A DNA stretch of 64,000 nucleotides from Exiguobacterium sp. Helios (GTDB lineage Bacteria; Bacillota; Bacilli; Exiguobacteriales; Exiguobacteriaceae): positions 2,257,501 to 2,321,500 of the forward strand of contig NZ_CP053557.1 in the NCBI RefSeq assembly GCF_014524545.1, given 5' to 3'. The notes below the pieces were generated by a model. That model had not been told where the DNA came from. It made no database searches and was given only the letters and a program-made list of their open reading frames with translations. This document shows, piece by piece, positions 1-9,864 of the stretch. Made by a program: the position numbers and the translations under genes. How positions within the stretch are numbered: position 1 is the first letter of the stretch; the number at the start of each line of letters is the position of its first letter.

Positions 1-307
1 AACGTAAACGTGCGAGTTGTGCTGCTACAGAATCAAATACTTCGAATACGAAACCGAAGAATTGAATTTCCATGATTGGACGGAAACCAGTTAAGCTGAA
101 TCCGACTGCAAGACCACCAATACCAGACTCGGCAAGTGGTGTATCGAAGACACGGTCTTCGCCTAATTCGTCTTGAAGACCTTCTGTCGCACGGAATACC
201 CCACCGTTTTTACCGACGTCTTCACCGAACAAGAGAACTTGCTCGTCGCGTTTCATCTCGACGCGCATTGCGTCAGTGATCGCTTGGATCATCGTCATTT
301 GTGCCAT
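1..307 (-). CDS. pdhB: Pyruvate dehydrogenase E1 component, beta subunit (3' part outside the window)
   Basis: Partial gene: the first 102 codons are present and the rest lies beyond base 1. The N-terminus starts [15 protein letters not shown] and contains a [14 protein letters not shown] stretch followed by [15 protein letters not shown], which is the thiamine-diphosphate/pyrimidine-binding start of the E1-beta transketolase-like fold. With PdhA it forms the E1 heterotetramer that decarboxylates pyruvate and acetylates the lipoyl arm of E2 in the cytoplasm. Its start lies only 3 bases after the pdhA stop, so the two are cotranscribed and probably translationally coupled. By analogy with Bacillus, pdhC and pdhD should follow outside the window. 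The family assignment is firm; an acetoin or branched-chain E1-beta is less likely given the partner. Confidence 0.93.
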   Translation of the reverse strand, partial: MAQMTMIQAITDAMRVEMKRDEQVLLFGEDVGKNGGVFRATEGLQDELGEDRVFDTPLAESGIGGLAVGFSLTGFRPIMEIQFFGFVFEVFDSVAAQLARLR

Positions 308-310
308 GGG

Positions 311-1402
<1,092 letters not shown>

Positions 1403-1582
1403 TCATCCTTTCACTGTGCTCAGCGAAATATTCCTCTGACTGATTTGCTCACATACGAATAGTGTTCAAAAAATGAAGTCCCGTATGACCTTTTCTTGAA
1501 CATATATCTGTGTACCTATCCAGTTGAGTAAACTGTATTAACATGACTAGACACGAAAGCATGTCTTGTTCATTACGTTACA

Positions 1583-1612
1583 AGTATAAAACTGTAACAC
1601 CTATAAAATCAA
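1583..1612 (-). promoter_or_regulatory. Candidate sigma-A promoter for pdhAB
   Basis: Read on the minus strand, TTGATT (1607-1612) is followed after 18 bases by TATACT (1583-1588). It would start transcription near 1576 and give a leader of about 180 nt before pdhA. Further upstream, 1641-1671 holds an imperfect inverted repeat with arms GTTCTT/AAGAAC and GAATG/CATTC around a short loop; no run of T follows it, so it is more likely a binding site than a terminator. The whole 1394-1771 gap contains no other gene-like sequence. Confidence 0.45.
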
Positions 1613-1739
1613 AGGAAATGTTTTATTTTTTTTAGCGGATGTTCTTGTGAATGACCTCACATTCGAAGAACGGCTTTACTTCTGTACTATTCATCATTTT
1701 ACAACTGTGTTAGTTATTAATATTCCTCCTTTGATATGC

Positions 1740-1745
1740 TATAAT
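1740..1745 (+). promoter_or_regulatory. Extended -10 promoter of def
   Basis: TGCTATAAT has a perfect -10 hexamer with the TGn extension. The expected -35 position reads TTAATA, a weak match, which is usual for extended -10 promoters. It lies about 27 bases before the def start, so the leader is short. Confidence 0.5.
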
Positions 1746-1771
1746 TTTTCTAGATGAAAGGGGTGTTGTTC

Positions 1772-2311
1772 ATGATTACCATGAATGAAATCGTTCGGGA
1801 AGACGTTCCTTCGCTTCACAAACGTTCTGTCGATGTTACCTTCCCCCTCAGCGAGGAAGATAAAGAAACGATGCGTCTGATGATGGAGTATCTTGCCAAC
1901 AGTCAGGACGACGAGTTAGCTGAAAAATATGATTTGCGTAGCGGGATCGGACTGGCGGCTCCCCAAATCGGGGTCAACAAACGGATGTTTGCCATTCGCC
2001 TGCAAGACGGGGATGATATTCTCGAGTTCGGGATCTACAATCCGAAAATCGTCAGTCATTCCGTTGAACAAACATATCTTGCCGGCGGTGAAGGTTGTTT
2101 GTCCGTTGACCGGGAAGTCGAAGGCCATGTACCGCGCTATATGCGTATTACCCTGTCTGGCATCGATCATAACGGAAATCCTGTAAAATTAAGATTAAAA
2201 GGATTAAAAGCAGTCGTCTGCCAGCACGAATATGATCATTTGGATGGCATCATGTTTTACGATCGAATCGATCCGAAAGAACCGTTCAAGGAATATGGTT
2301 CATCGCTTTAA
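1772..2311 (+). CDS. def: Peptide deformylase
   Basis: Removes the formyl group from the initiator methionine of nascent proteins; a metalloenzyme with Fe or Zn. All three signature motifs are present: GIGLAAPQIG near residue 50, EGCLSV near 105 and QHEYDH near 150 (HExxH with the Cys as metal ligands). The product is 179 residues, the size of the Gram-positive type 2 enzymes. An in-frame ATG at 1754 overlaps the Shine-Dalgarno GAAAGGGG, so the ATG at 1772, giving MITMNEIV as in the Bacillus homologue, is the likely start. It is monocistronic, with a terminator at 2331. Confidence 0.95.
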   Translation: MITMNEIVREDVPSLHKRSVDVTFPLSEEDKETMRLMMEYLANSQDDELAEKYDLRSGIGLAAPQIGVNKRMFAIRLQDGDDILEFGIYNPKIVSHSVEQTYLAGGEGCLSVDREVEGHVPRYMRITLSGIDHNGNPVKLRLKGLKAVVCQHEYDHLDGIMFYDRIDPKEPFKEYGSSL

Positions 2312-2330
2312 TTTAATTAAGAAACAACAA

Positions 2331-2365
2331 AAGGACATTTCCAACATAAGGAAATGTCCTTTTTT
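2331..2365. terminator. Bidirectional terminator between def and rnjA
   Basis: Perfect 12-bp stem AAGGACATTTCC / GGAAATGTCCTT with a short loop, followed by a T run on the plus strand and preceded by A-rich sequence. It can end def and the convergent rnjA transcript. Confidence 0.85.
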
Positions 2366-2367
2366 AT

Positions 2368-4035
2368 TTATACTTCCATGATGATTGGCATGATCATTGG
2401 ATGACGTTGTGTTTTTTCAGTCAAGTACGGTGTCAATGTATCATTGATGACTTGTTTGATATCCGTCCATTTTGTATTTCGATTCGCCAAAGATTGCTCA
2501 AGTGAACGCTTCAACAAGCGTTCTGCATCCTTGATCAAGTTACCTGATTCACGCATGTAAACAAATCCGCGTGAAATGATATCCGGTCCTGAAACAAGAC
2601 GATTTGTTTTAGAATCAAGTGTTACAACGACGACGACCAATCCTTCTTCTGAAAGAATTCGTCGGTCACGCAGGACGATATTCCCAATATCTCCAATTCC
2701 TTTTCCATCTACATAGACGGCATTCGCTTGGATTTTACCGGTAATCGCAGCTGCATTGGCATCGAGTGCCAAGACTTCACCGTTGTCCATGACGAAACAG
2801 TTTTCTTCCGGTACACCGGCGTCCATTGCAAGCGACATATGTTTTTTCAACATCCGGTATTCTCCGTGGATCGGCATGAAGTATTTCGGCTGCAGGAGAC
2901 GAAGCATCAACAATTGTTCTTGTTGACTGCCGTGACCTGATGTATGGATGTCATTTAACTTGCCATACATGACATCTGCACCGGCTTTGTACAATTGGTT
3001 GATCGTTTTTCCGACAGAAACGACGTTTCCTGGAATCGGAGAAGACGAGAAGATAACCAAGTCGTCCGGAATGATTGAAATCTGACGGTGTGTCCCGTTA
3101 GCGATCCGGCTCAGGGCTGCCATCGGCTCCCCTTGTGAGCCTGTGCAAAGAATCGTCAGTTCGTTCGATTTATACCGTTTCATTTCATTCGGTTCAATGA
3201 TTGTTCCTTTAGGTGCTTTGATGAAATCAAGTTCCTGACCAATCATCATGACTTTATCCATGCTCCGACCGAACACGACGATTTTACGCCCTGCTTCGAC
3301 CGATGCATTGACGACTTGTTGCAAGCGATAGATATTCGAAGCGAATGTCGCAAAGATAATCCGACCTTCTGCTTTACGGAAGATGTTTGAAATCGTATCT
3401 CCGACGACACGTTCACTCATCGTAAAGCCTTCAATCTCAGCGTTCGTCGAGTCTGATAACAGACAGAGAACACCTTCCTTGCCGAGTTCCGCCATTTTTG
3501 TTAAGTCAGCAGGTTCTCCGACTGGTGTGAAATCGAATTTGAAATCACCGGTATGGACAATGTTGCCCTGCGGTGTTTTGACAACGACGCCAAACGAGTT
3601 TGGAATCGAGTGTGTCGTCCGGAAAAACGAAATGCTTGTCTTCCGGAATTTGATGATTGAATCCTCATCAATTTCATGTAACTCGGCCGTCCGTAACAAA
3701 CCGTGTTCTTCAAGTTTTACTTTAATGAGACCAAGTGCAATTTTCCCAGCATAAATTGGCAAGTTGACTTGTTTGAGTAAGAACGGTAATCCCCCGATGT
3801 GGTCTTCGTGACCGTGGGTGATGAAGACCCCTTTTACTTTATCTTTATTTTTAATCAAGTACGTGTAATCCGGAATGACGTAGTCAATTCCAAGTAGTTC
3901 ATCTTCCGGGAACATAACACCGGCGTCGATGACGATGATCTCATCTTGAAATTGAACGACGTACGTGTTCTTCCCGATTTCTCCTAAGCCACCGAGTGCG
4001 AAAACGGCTGCTTGATGGTTTTTAACGAACTTCAT
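2368..4035 (-). CDS. rnjA: Ribonuclease J1
   Basis: 555 residues, the normal length for RNase J. It is a 5'-to-3' exonuclease and endonuclease of the mRNA decay and rRNA/tRNA maturation machinery of Firmicutes. The metallo-beta-lactamase zinc motif HGHEDH is at residues 74-79, with the beta-CASP segment and the [11 protein letters not shown] and PIHGEYRML motifs further on. It overlaps the upstream rpoY stop by 4 bases (ATGA), so it is translationally coupled to it. A paralogue rnjB would be expected elsewhere. RnjA rather than RnjB is chosen because of the rpoY neighbour. Confidence 0.95.
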   Translation of the reverse strand: MKFVKNHQAAVFALGGLGEIGKNTYVVQFQDEIIVIDAGVMFPEDELLGIDYVIPDYTYLIKNKDKVKGVFITHGHEDHIGGLPFLLKQVNLPIYAGKIALGLIKVKLEEHGLLRTAELHEIDEDSIIKFRKTSISFFRTTHSIPNSFGVVVKTPQGNIVHTGDFKFDFTPVGEPADLTKMAELGKEGVLCLLSDSTNAEIEGFTMSERVVGDTISNIFRKAEGRIIFATFASNIYRLQQVVNASVEAGRKIVVFGRSMDKVMMIGQELDFIKAPKGTIIEPNEMKRYKSNELTILCTGSQGEPMAALSRIANGTHRQISIIPDDLVIFSSSPIPGNVVSVGKTINQLYKAGADVMYGKLNDIHTSGHGSQQEQLLMLRLLQPKYFMPIHGEYRMLKKHMSLAMDAGVPEENCFVMDNGEVLALDANAAAITGKIQANAVYVDGKGIGDIGNIVLRDRRILSEEGLVVVVVTLDSKTNRLVSGPDIISRGFVYMRESGNLIKDAERLLKRSLEQSLANRNTKWTDIKQVINDTLTPYLTEKTQRHPMIMPIIMEV

Positions 4036-4250
4036 GCGAACGTTTCAACCTTATAGTCTGGGCTTAGTTTTTCATATTCAAGGAATTCGCCGCTTAACTC
4101 ACGGATGAATTCGACATTGATATCTTTAATGAGGTGATCAATCGCTGTTCGCACTTCACGAATGTTCTCTCCCTCAACATACATCACTTCTGTCCGTTCC
4201 CGTACTGGGGCTTCCGAACGAAGCGGTTGATAAAATACTTTAAAAATCAT
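4032..4250 (-). CDS. rpoY: DNA-directed RNA polymerase epsilon subunit RpoY
   Basis: 72 residues, beginning [20 protein letters not shown], which matches the YkzG/RpoY family (about 70 residues) found only in Firmicutes. The subunit binds the core polymerase near the secondary channel side. A TTG-started longer frame exists, but the AAGGAG site lies 9 bases before the ATG used here. It is the promoter-proximal gene of rpoY-rnjA, and its stop overlaps the rnjA start by 4 bases. A TATACT with preceding TG, about 60 bases upstream, is a candidate -10. Confidence 0.92.
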   Translation of the reverse strand: MIFKVFYQPLRSEAPVRERTEVMYVEGENIREVRTAIDHLIKDINVEFIRELSGEFLEYEKLSPDYKVETFA

Positions 4251-4346
4251 GTTTAGCAACTCCTTATCAGTCCATTGTTTTTTGTCCTTAGATTAGTATA
4301 CACGATATCCTACTATTTTTTCATCCTATTCCTAAACCAAGGTCGG

Positions 4347-4372
4347 CGTAAACGTTAACGCTATGCTATAAT
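4347..4372 (+). promoter_or_regulatory. Promoter of the HAD phosphatase gene with a cre-like palindrome
   Basis: An extended -10 element (TGC before TATAAT at 4367-4372) is preceded by CGTAAACGTTAACG (4347-4360), a near-palindrome resembling the CcpA catabolite-responsive element. It lies just upstream of the -10, where CcpA binding would repress. The cre assignment is a sequence match only. Confidence 0.35.
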
Positions 4373-4420
4373 TCCACATGTATCCGGCTGAACAGCCAAT
4401 TAAAAAGAGAAGGTGAAACC

Positions 4421-5197
4421 ATGGCAAATCAGAAAGTCGTCTTTTTCGATATCGATGGAACCTTACTTCACGATGGTCATTTTGTTCCCGAGTCGACCAA
4501 ACAGGCAATTAAACAGCTACAAGCAAATGGTGTTTATGTAGCCATCGCGACCGGACGTGGTCCGGCGATGTTATCCGGTGTGCGCGAACTGCTCAACATC
4601 GATACGATCATTGGTTATAATGGTCAAATCGTTGTTCATCAGAACGAGGTCATTTACAGACGCCCACAACCGATTGAAGATCTTAAGCACTTAACCGCTC
4701 GCGCACATCAAAACGGTCATACACTCGTCTATCTAGGTGAAACACAGGGTTTCTCAACTAAACCGTCAGATCAGTTGGTCCAGGAATCCCTTGGAGAACT
4801 GGATATTCCTTTACCCGCCTTCGATGAGCAAGCATTTACGACACATGATGTCTTCCAAACGCTTGTCTATTGTACCGCTGAAGAAGAAGCCGAGTACACT
4901 CAAAATTACAAAGCCTTTGACTTCATCCGCTGGCATCCGAATGCGATGGATGTCATTAATGTCGGTTCGTCAAAAGCTGATGGTATCAGACAATTCCTGA
5001 AGTTGACGAATATCCGGCGCGAAGATACGTTTGCCTTCGGAGATGCGCTGAACGATCTAGAAATGTTACGTTATGTCGGAACCGGCATCGCAATGGGCAA
5101 TGGTCTTGCTGAAACAAAAGCGGCGGCTGACTTCGTCACAAAACACATTCTAGAAGACGGCATCGAACACGGTCTGAAAGAATTCCAACTCATTTAA
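4421..5197 (+). CDS. Cof-type HAD family phosphatase (YkrA-like)
   Basis: 258 residues. Motif I DIDGTLL is at residues 9-15 with two catalytic Asp residues, motif II is ATGR near 43, and motif IV GDALNDLEML is near 208, separated by a C2-type cap domain, which places it in the Cof/YkrA subfamily. Members hydrolyse sugar phosphates, nucleotides or flavin phosphates in the cytoplasm; the substrate of this one cannot be told. Its place between def and rpoY matches B. subtilis ykrA. A terminator follows at 5215. Confidence 0.88.
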   Translation: MANQKVVFFDIDGTLLHDGHFVPESTKQAIKQLQANGVYVAIATGRGPAMLSGVRELLNIDTIIGYNGQIVVHQNEVIYRRPQPIEDLKHLTARAHQNGHTLVYLGETQGFSTKPSDQLVQESLGELDIPLPAFDEQAFTTHDVFQTLVYCTAEEEAEYTQNYKAFDFIRWHPNAMDVINVGSSKADGIRQFLKLTNIRREDTFAFGDALNDLEMLRYVGTGIAMGNGLAETKAAADFVTKHILEDGIEHGLKEFQLI

Positions 5198-5214
5198 ATG
5201 TAACAAGTACTCAA

Positions 5215-5243
5215 AAGGCCGAGGAATGATTCCTCAGCCTTTT
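5215..5243. terminator. Terminator between the HAD gene and ktrC
   Basis: Stem AAGGCcGAGGA / TCCTCaGCCTT with a 4-5 base loop followed by TTTTTT on the plus strand. The two flanking genes converge on it. Confidence 0.85.
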
Positions 5244-5249
5244 TTGATA

Positions 5250-5918
5250 TTAATTTTTCACTTTATGGATGGCACGTTCCAAACGGTCCAAGTCATCATT
5301 TTCGCCAATGACGACAAGGTAATCCCCTTTTTCAATCAATTCATCCGCTTGTAAGGAAATCATGACGTTTTCGCCTCGTTTGATTGCAACGACGTTGGCA
5401 CCGTACTTACTCCGCAAATCCAAGTCGATTAATGTCTGATTGGCCATTCGATCACTGACTTTGATTTCAACGATTGAGAATTCTTGTGATAAATCGAGAT
5501 AATCTAAAATATTTGAACTCATCAGTCCGTTCGCAATCCGGACCCCCATATCCCGTTCAGGGTGAACGATGAAGTCGGCTCCAATCTTACGTAACACCTT
5601 TTCATGGTAATCATTTGTCGCTTTGACGGTAATCGATTGAACACCGAGCTCTTTTAAAATTAAAGTCGTCAAAATCGACGCTTGAATATTTTCACCAATC
5701 GCAACGATGACATGGTCAAAATTGCGAATCCCAAGACTCTTTAAGACGTTTTCATCCGTCGTATCCGCAATGACAGAATGCGTCGCAATCCCCATGTATT
5801 CATTGACACGCTCTTCATCCGAATCAATCGCCAGAACGTCATATCCATTCTTTGATAATTCCCGGACAATCGAACCCCCGAACCGACCTAAACCAATTAC
5901 TGCGAACTCTCCATTCAT
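5250..5918 (-). CDS. ktrC: Potassium uptake regulatory subunit, KtrA/KtrC type
   Basis: 222 residues. An N-terminal RCK_N Rossmann domain with GLGRFGGS near residue 11 and an acidic AIDSDEERV segment binds nucleotides; a C-terminal RCK_C domain ends the protein. It forms the cytosolic octameric ring that gates a KtrB/KtrD potassium channel in response to ATP/ADP or c-di-AMP. No channel gene is adjacent. The neighbourhood (rnjA, rpoY, ykrA) is that of B. subtilis ktrC. A TTG two codons earlier is possible, but the AAGGAG spacing favours the ATG. Confidence 0.88.
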   Translation of the reverse strand: MNGEFAVIGLGRFGGSIVRELSKNGYDVLAIDSDEERVNEYMGIATHSVIADTTDENVLKSLGIRNFDHVIVAIGENIQASILTTLILKELGVQSITVKATNDYHEKVLRKIGADFIVHPERDMGVRIANGLMSSNILDYLDLSQEFSIVEIKVSDRMANQTLIDLDLRSKYGANVVAIKRGENVMISLQADELIEKGDYLVVIGENDDLDRLERAIHKVKN

Positions 5919-6043
5919 GTTCAACTCTCCTTCACAATTCTGCTTCAGTAGTAGTGTACCCGATTCACTTCTAAATTACTATGAACGCTTTTTTAATGCG
6001 GTTTTCCGTTTTCAATCCCTTAAAGTGAATGACAAATCCGCTC

Positions 6044-6078
6044 AAAAAAGTGTGCCACCCTTTATATGGATGACACAC
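6044..6078 (-). terminator. Terminator of cydAB
   Basis: On the minus strand an imperfect stem GTGTGTCA...TGGCACAC is followed by TTTTTT. It lies just beyond cydB, which means no cydCD is cotranscribed. Confidence 0.7.
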
Positions 6079-6105
6079 GGAATGGTTACGTGACACAGGT
6101 TCTGT

Positions 6106-7128
6106 TTATTTTGCTTTTTTCCCACTGACATAGTCGTTATCAAACAGGAACAATCGTAAGATCAAATACAATGCCGGGATCAATAACATCAATCCGAAGA
6201 TAAAGACCACAACAAGTGCCGTTGCCATCGTTTCATTAACGACCGCTTTATTGATATCGATGTACGGATAAAGAATGTAAGGAAGATGTGTGTATCCGTA
6301 TCCGAACCAGGCAACCCCGTATTGCGCCATAACAGCGATAAAGGCAATCCCGTAGTTTTTCTTCAAGTAGACAAGTGTCACCGCGACGCAGAAGAAAAGG
6401 AAACTTGCTGCGAACCACCACCAATTACCGTTCAAGATGTTTTCATAATGCCAAGCCGCTTGATTTTTTAAGCCAAAGAAGACTAATGCACAGACAACAA
6501 TCGTCGGAATACTCCAGAACAATGCCCATTTACGAATCAATGGTGTTGCATTCTCGTCCTTTGCTTTATCCGCATAGAACAACAAGAACATGGCACTGAT
6601 ATAGAGGACGGATACGATCGCAAGCGCGACGACCGTCCAAGAATAAAAGTTCGTGAACAGCTTCGTCCCAAGGAATTCGACTGTCTCATTCGTTTTCCGA
6701 ATGAATCCACCTTGACTGATCGTCAATGTCGTGGACATCGCTGCCGGAATCAATAGTCCTGTTGCTCCATATAAGAAAGTATAGAACATGCTGTCGTTTG
6801 AACCGTAGTTGGCAAACGCGTAAAAGCTACCGCGAATCGCGATTAATACTAAGACGATTGAAGCGGGAACGAGTAAAGCTGTTCCGTAATAATAAGCCGT
6901 ATCCGGGAAGAACCCGACAAGTCCGACAAAGAAGAAGACGAAAAACACGTTCGTCACTTCCCAAACCGGAGAAAGATAACGGAGAATCAAACGGTTCGTC
7001 AAATGATCCCGTTTCGTATATTTTGAATAAAACGCGTAAAAACCGGCACCGAAGTCAATTGAGGCAACGATGAGATATCCATAAAGGAACGTCCAAAGTA
7101 CGGTTATTCCAAGTGTTTGAATGTCCAA
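6106..7128 (-). CDS. cydB: Cytochrome bd ubiquinol/menaquinol oxidase subunit II
   Basis: 340 residues, almost all in about eight hydrophobic membrane helices, typical of CydB. With CydA it forms the high-affinity terminal oxidase that reduces oxygen to water with menaquinol electrons. N-terminal WTFLYGYLIVASIDFGAGFY and later PVWEVTNVFF are family landmarks. It starts 12 bases after cydA stops, so they form one unit. No cydC or cydD follows; a terminator comes directly after. Confidence 0.93.
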   Translation of the reverse strand: MDIQTLGITVLWTFLYGYLIVASIDFGAGFYAFYSKYTKRDHLTNRLILRYLSPVWEVTNVFFVFFFVGLVGFFPDTAYYYGTALLVPASIVLVLIAIRGSFYAFANYGSNDSMFYTFLYGATGLLIPAAMSTTLTISQGGFIRKTNETVEFLGTKLFTNFYSWTVVALAIVSVLYISAMFLLFYADKAKDENATPLIRKWALFWSIPTIVVCALVFFGLKNQAAWHYENILNGNWWWFAASFLFFCVAVTLVYLKKNYGIAFIAVMAQYGVAWFGYGYTHLPYILYPYIDINKAVVNETMATALVVVFIFGLMLLIPALYLILRLFLFDNDYVSGKKAK

Positions 7129-7140
7129 CTCGTTCCCTCC

Positions 7141-8529
7141 TTATTTGTTGTCGTCCGCAAACATCGCTTCACCACGTGTATGATGATCATCTGCGAGTTC
7201 TTTGCCGACAGGGTTATTTTTAAACATCCGGAGCAGGACGACTGTACAAATCGTTCCGAGCAACAGATACAGTAAACTGAATAAAATCAACATCGGTCCG
7301 ACAGCGGTCGAAGTGGTCGCCGCATCAGCCGTTCTCATAATACCATAGAGCGTCCACGGTTGACGTCCGATTTCCGCATACATCCAGCCTGCTTCAATCG
7401 AGACGATGGCGAGTGGTCCACCGATAAAGATACCGCGTAACAACCACTTGTTGTATGGATTCAACTTTTTGAGTCGGAAAGCCAATACGAACAGGGCCGA
7501 GATGGCGGCTAAATACATGCCGATCGATACCATGATATCGAAGAAATAGTGGACAAACAGTGGTGCCTGGTCCTCTTTGGCGAATTCGTTTAACCCGATG
7601 ACTTCTGTATCCGGCGCTCCGCCCGCGAGAATGGATAAAGCATACGGAATTTTGACGGCACCTTTGATTTCATAACTGCCGTCCGCTTGTTCATCCAGGA
7701 TTCCACCGAAAATCAACTCGGCTTCACTTGTTGTTTCAAAATGCCATTCTGCTGCTGCTAATTTTTCCGGCTGGTATTTCGCCAGGTATTTCCCGGAGAA
7801 ATCTCCGACTAACGCAGTTGAGAACGCAAAGATTAATCCGGCCATGACCGTTAAGCGAAGAGCTTTTTTATGATATGCCGTTTCTGCTGCCGACAAGGTT
7901 TTCTTCCGTAACAGATGGAAAGCCGCAATCGCTGCCAGGATAAAAGCAACCGTCAAGTAAGCGGATACGATGACGTGTGTTGCTTTTGTCGGTGTCGCCG
8001 TATTAAACATCGCTTTTAACGGTTCGATTTGCGTGAGTGTCCCGTTGACGATTTTAAATCCTTCTGGTGAGTTCATGAATGAGTTGACCGTCGTGATGAA
8101 GAAGGCGGATAATGTTGCCCCGATGACGACCGGAATCCCGATTAACCAGTGTAACCACGGATTTTTAAACCGGTCCCATGTGTAGAGATAAATACCGAGG
8201 AAAATCGCTTCAAAGAAAAAGGCGAAAGTTTCCATGAACAACGGTAATGCGATCGTTTGACCTGCTACTTGCATCAAAGAAGGCCATAGGAGCGACAATT
8301 GTAATCCAATTGCTGTTCCGGTTACGACACCTACCGCTACAGTTACGATATAACCACGCGTCCAGCGTCGAGCCAGAAGAATATAGTCTGAATCTTTTCG
8401 TTTAATTCCGATGTACTCCGCTGCGAGTACCATCAATGGAACCCCTACCCCAATCGTCGCAAAGATGATATGGAATGCTAATGTGAGCCCTGTCAATAAT
8501 CGACTGAGCATGACTGGATCATTGAACAT
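7141..8529 (-). CDS. cydA: Cytochrome bd oxidase subunit I
   Basis: 462 residues, nine or so membrane helices. The heme-binding His occurs early in LAFHIIFATIGVG, and the conserved GRQPW motif is present near residue 390. The Q-loop region is of the short Gram-positive type rather than the long E. coli type. It carries hemes b558, b595 and d in the cytoplasmic membrane. The ribosome-binding site is AGAGGGGG, 10 bases before ATG. Candidate redox operators lie 95-135 bases upstream. Confidence 0.95.
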   Translation of the reverse strand: MFNDPVMLSRLLTGLTLAFHIIFATIGVGVPLMVLAAEYIGIKRKDSDYILLARRWTRGYIVTVAVGVVTGTAIGLQLSLLWPSLMQVAGQTIALPLFMETFAFFFEAIFLGIYLYTWDRFKNPWLHWLIGIPVVIGATLSAFFITTVNSFMNSPEGFKIVNGTLTQIEPLKAMFNTATPTKATHVIVSAYLTVAFILAAIAAFHLLRKKTLSAAETAYHKKALRLTVMAGLIFAFSTALVGDFSGKYLAKYQPEKLAAAEWHFETTSEAELIFGGILDEQADGSYEIKGAVKIPYALSILAGGAPDTEVIGLNEFAKEDQAPLFVHYFFDIMVSIGMYLAAISALFVLAFRLKKLNPYNKWLLRGIFIGGPLAIVSIEAGWMYAEIGRQPWTLYGIMRTADAATTSTAVGPMLILFSLLYLLLGTICTVVLLRMFKNNPVGKELADDHHTRGEAMFADDNK

Positions 8530-8623
8530 GTGTATAGCCCCCTCTTTCTAGACGTACTTCTATATATTGTTTATATCCGTATCATAGAGAACATAATCAT
8601 TTGTGTCTGTTTTAAATGTTTGA

Positions 8624-8664
8624 TGTAACAAATTGTTCACATATACTCGTGATTTATTTCACAA
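8624..8664 (-). promoter_or_regulatory. Two candidate Rex/Fnr-like operators upstream of cydA
   Basis: Read on the minus strand, 8647-8664 is TTGTGAAATAAATCACGA, one base from the Rex-type palindrome TTGTGA-N6-TCACAA. The adjoining 8624-8641 is TGTGAACAATTTGTTACA, an imperfect palindrome resembling a Rex or Fnr box. Rex, the NADH/NAD sensor, represses cyd in Bacillus. The sites are seen; the regulator is inferred. Confidence 0.45.
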
Positions 8665-8699
8665 AACGTTCGAAAACTGTTCTCTTCTATAAAATGAAA

Positions 8700-8732
8700 G
8701 CCCTTTATCCATTTTTTTCAGGAATAAAGGGC
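8700..8732 (-). terminator. Terminator after dapL
   Basis: Stem GCCCTTTAT / ATAAAGGGC flanking an A/T-rich loop; on the minus strand it is followed by TTTCATTTT. It lies 20 bases past the dapL stop. Confidence 0.7.
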
Positions 8733-8751
8733 CGATTGTCACGTCTTTTGT

Positions 8752-9864
8752 TTAGACATATTCGCGGAAATAATGATCGAGTAAATTAATGACGAAGGGA
8801 ATGGCATCTTCATCCGGATTCAGGGTCGGCTGGTGTAATCCGGACGTAGCATTATTGACACCAAGCCAAAACATCATGCCGGGAATTTCTTTTAACATGA
8901 ATCCAAAATCTTCTCCTGTCATTGCAGCATCGCACTCAATATAATTCGCATTCATTTTGACGAAGGACGAAAATTTATCAACGACTCGTTGATCGTTGAC
9001 GACTTCATAATACCGATTTCCAAACTGTAAATCGATTTTTACGCCGAATGAAGCTTCGATGCCGCGTACGATGTCACGCACACGTTGCTCTAGTTTTTCC
9101 ATGTCTGTTCCGTTAAGCGCACGCATCGTTCCGTCGAGTAAAGCACGACCTGCAATGACATTTTCCCGGATTCCCGCTTCCACTTTCCCGATCGTAATGA
9201 CACTGCAGTTCATTGGATTGATCGAACGACTGACAATCGTCTGAAGTTGCATGATCAATGCCGCCTGAGCAACAACCGTATCAATCGTCAAATGCGGAAA
9301 GGCTGCATGACCGCTTTGTCCATAAATCGTGATATGAACTTCCCGGGCACTCGCAAACAAGACACCAGGCCGGCTTGCAATCGTCCCGACCGGATATTCC
9401 GGCGCGACATGCAGACCATACATCTCACTCGGACGATACTTTTCAAACAGCGGGCTTTTGATCATCGGTTCCGCCCCACCCGGTCCTTCTTCAGCCGGTT
9501 GGAACAGGAAGACGACATCATCCATGACAGGCAGTTCGACAATCCGGCGTAACAAACCTAAGGCGATGGATGCGTGAACATCATGACCACAGGCATGCAT
9601 GAAGCCCGGGTGTTCAGAACCAAATGGTAACCCCGTTGCTTCTTCGATTGGTAATCCATCGATATCGGCCCGATATCCAATCGTCCGGTTCCCCGTTAAA
9701 CCTTTTACGCGGACAAATACTCCTGTTTCGAATGTATCATAACTAACACGATCTTCCGGGTACGACCGGATTTGATCGAGGATAAAAGCTTGCGTTTTAA
9801 ACTCCTTAAAACCCGGCTCCGGTATTTTATGAAGTTCTCGGCGCATTTCAATTGCGTATTCCAT
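8752..9864 (-). CDS. dapL: N-acetyldiaminopimelate deacetylase
   Basis: 370 residues, M20D amidohydrolase family. Metal-binding HACGHDVHAS is near residue 90 and EEGPGGAEP near 123; the dimerisation domain follows and the metal-binding end TGEDFG is near 317. The opening HKIPEPGFKEFKTQ is very like B. subtilis YkuR, so it should convert N-acetyl-LL-diaminopimelate to LL-diaminopimelate in lysine and peptidoglycan synthesis. It overlaps the end of the LysR gene by 17 bases and shares its transcript. dapH, which precedes dapL in Bacillus, is not here. A broader amidohydrolase role cannot be excluded. Confidence 0.82.
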   Translation of the reverse strand: MEYAIEMRRELHKIPEPGFKEFKTQAFILDQIRSYPEDRVSYDTFETGVFVRVKGLTGNRTIGYRADIDGLPIEEATGLPFGSEHPGFMHACGHDVHASIALGLLRRIVELPVMDDVVFLFQPAEEGPGGAEPMIKSPLFEKYRPSEMYGLHVAPEYPVGTIASRPGVLFASAREVHITIYGQSGHAAFPHLTIDTVVAQAALIMQLQTIVSRSINPMNCSVITIGKVEAGIRENVIAGRALLDGTMRALNGTDMEKLEQRVRDIVRGIEASFGVKIDLQFGNRYYEVVNDQRVVDKFSSFVKMNANYIECDAAMTGEDFGFMLKEIPGMMFWLGVNNATSGLHQPTLNPDEDAIPFVINLLDHYFREYV

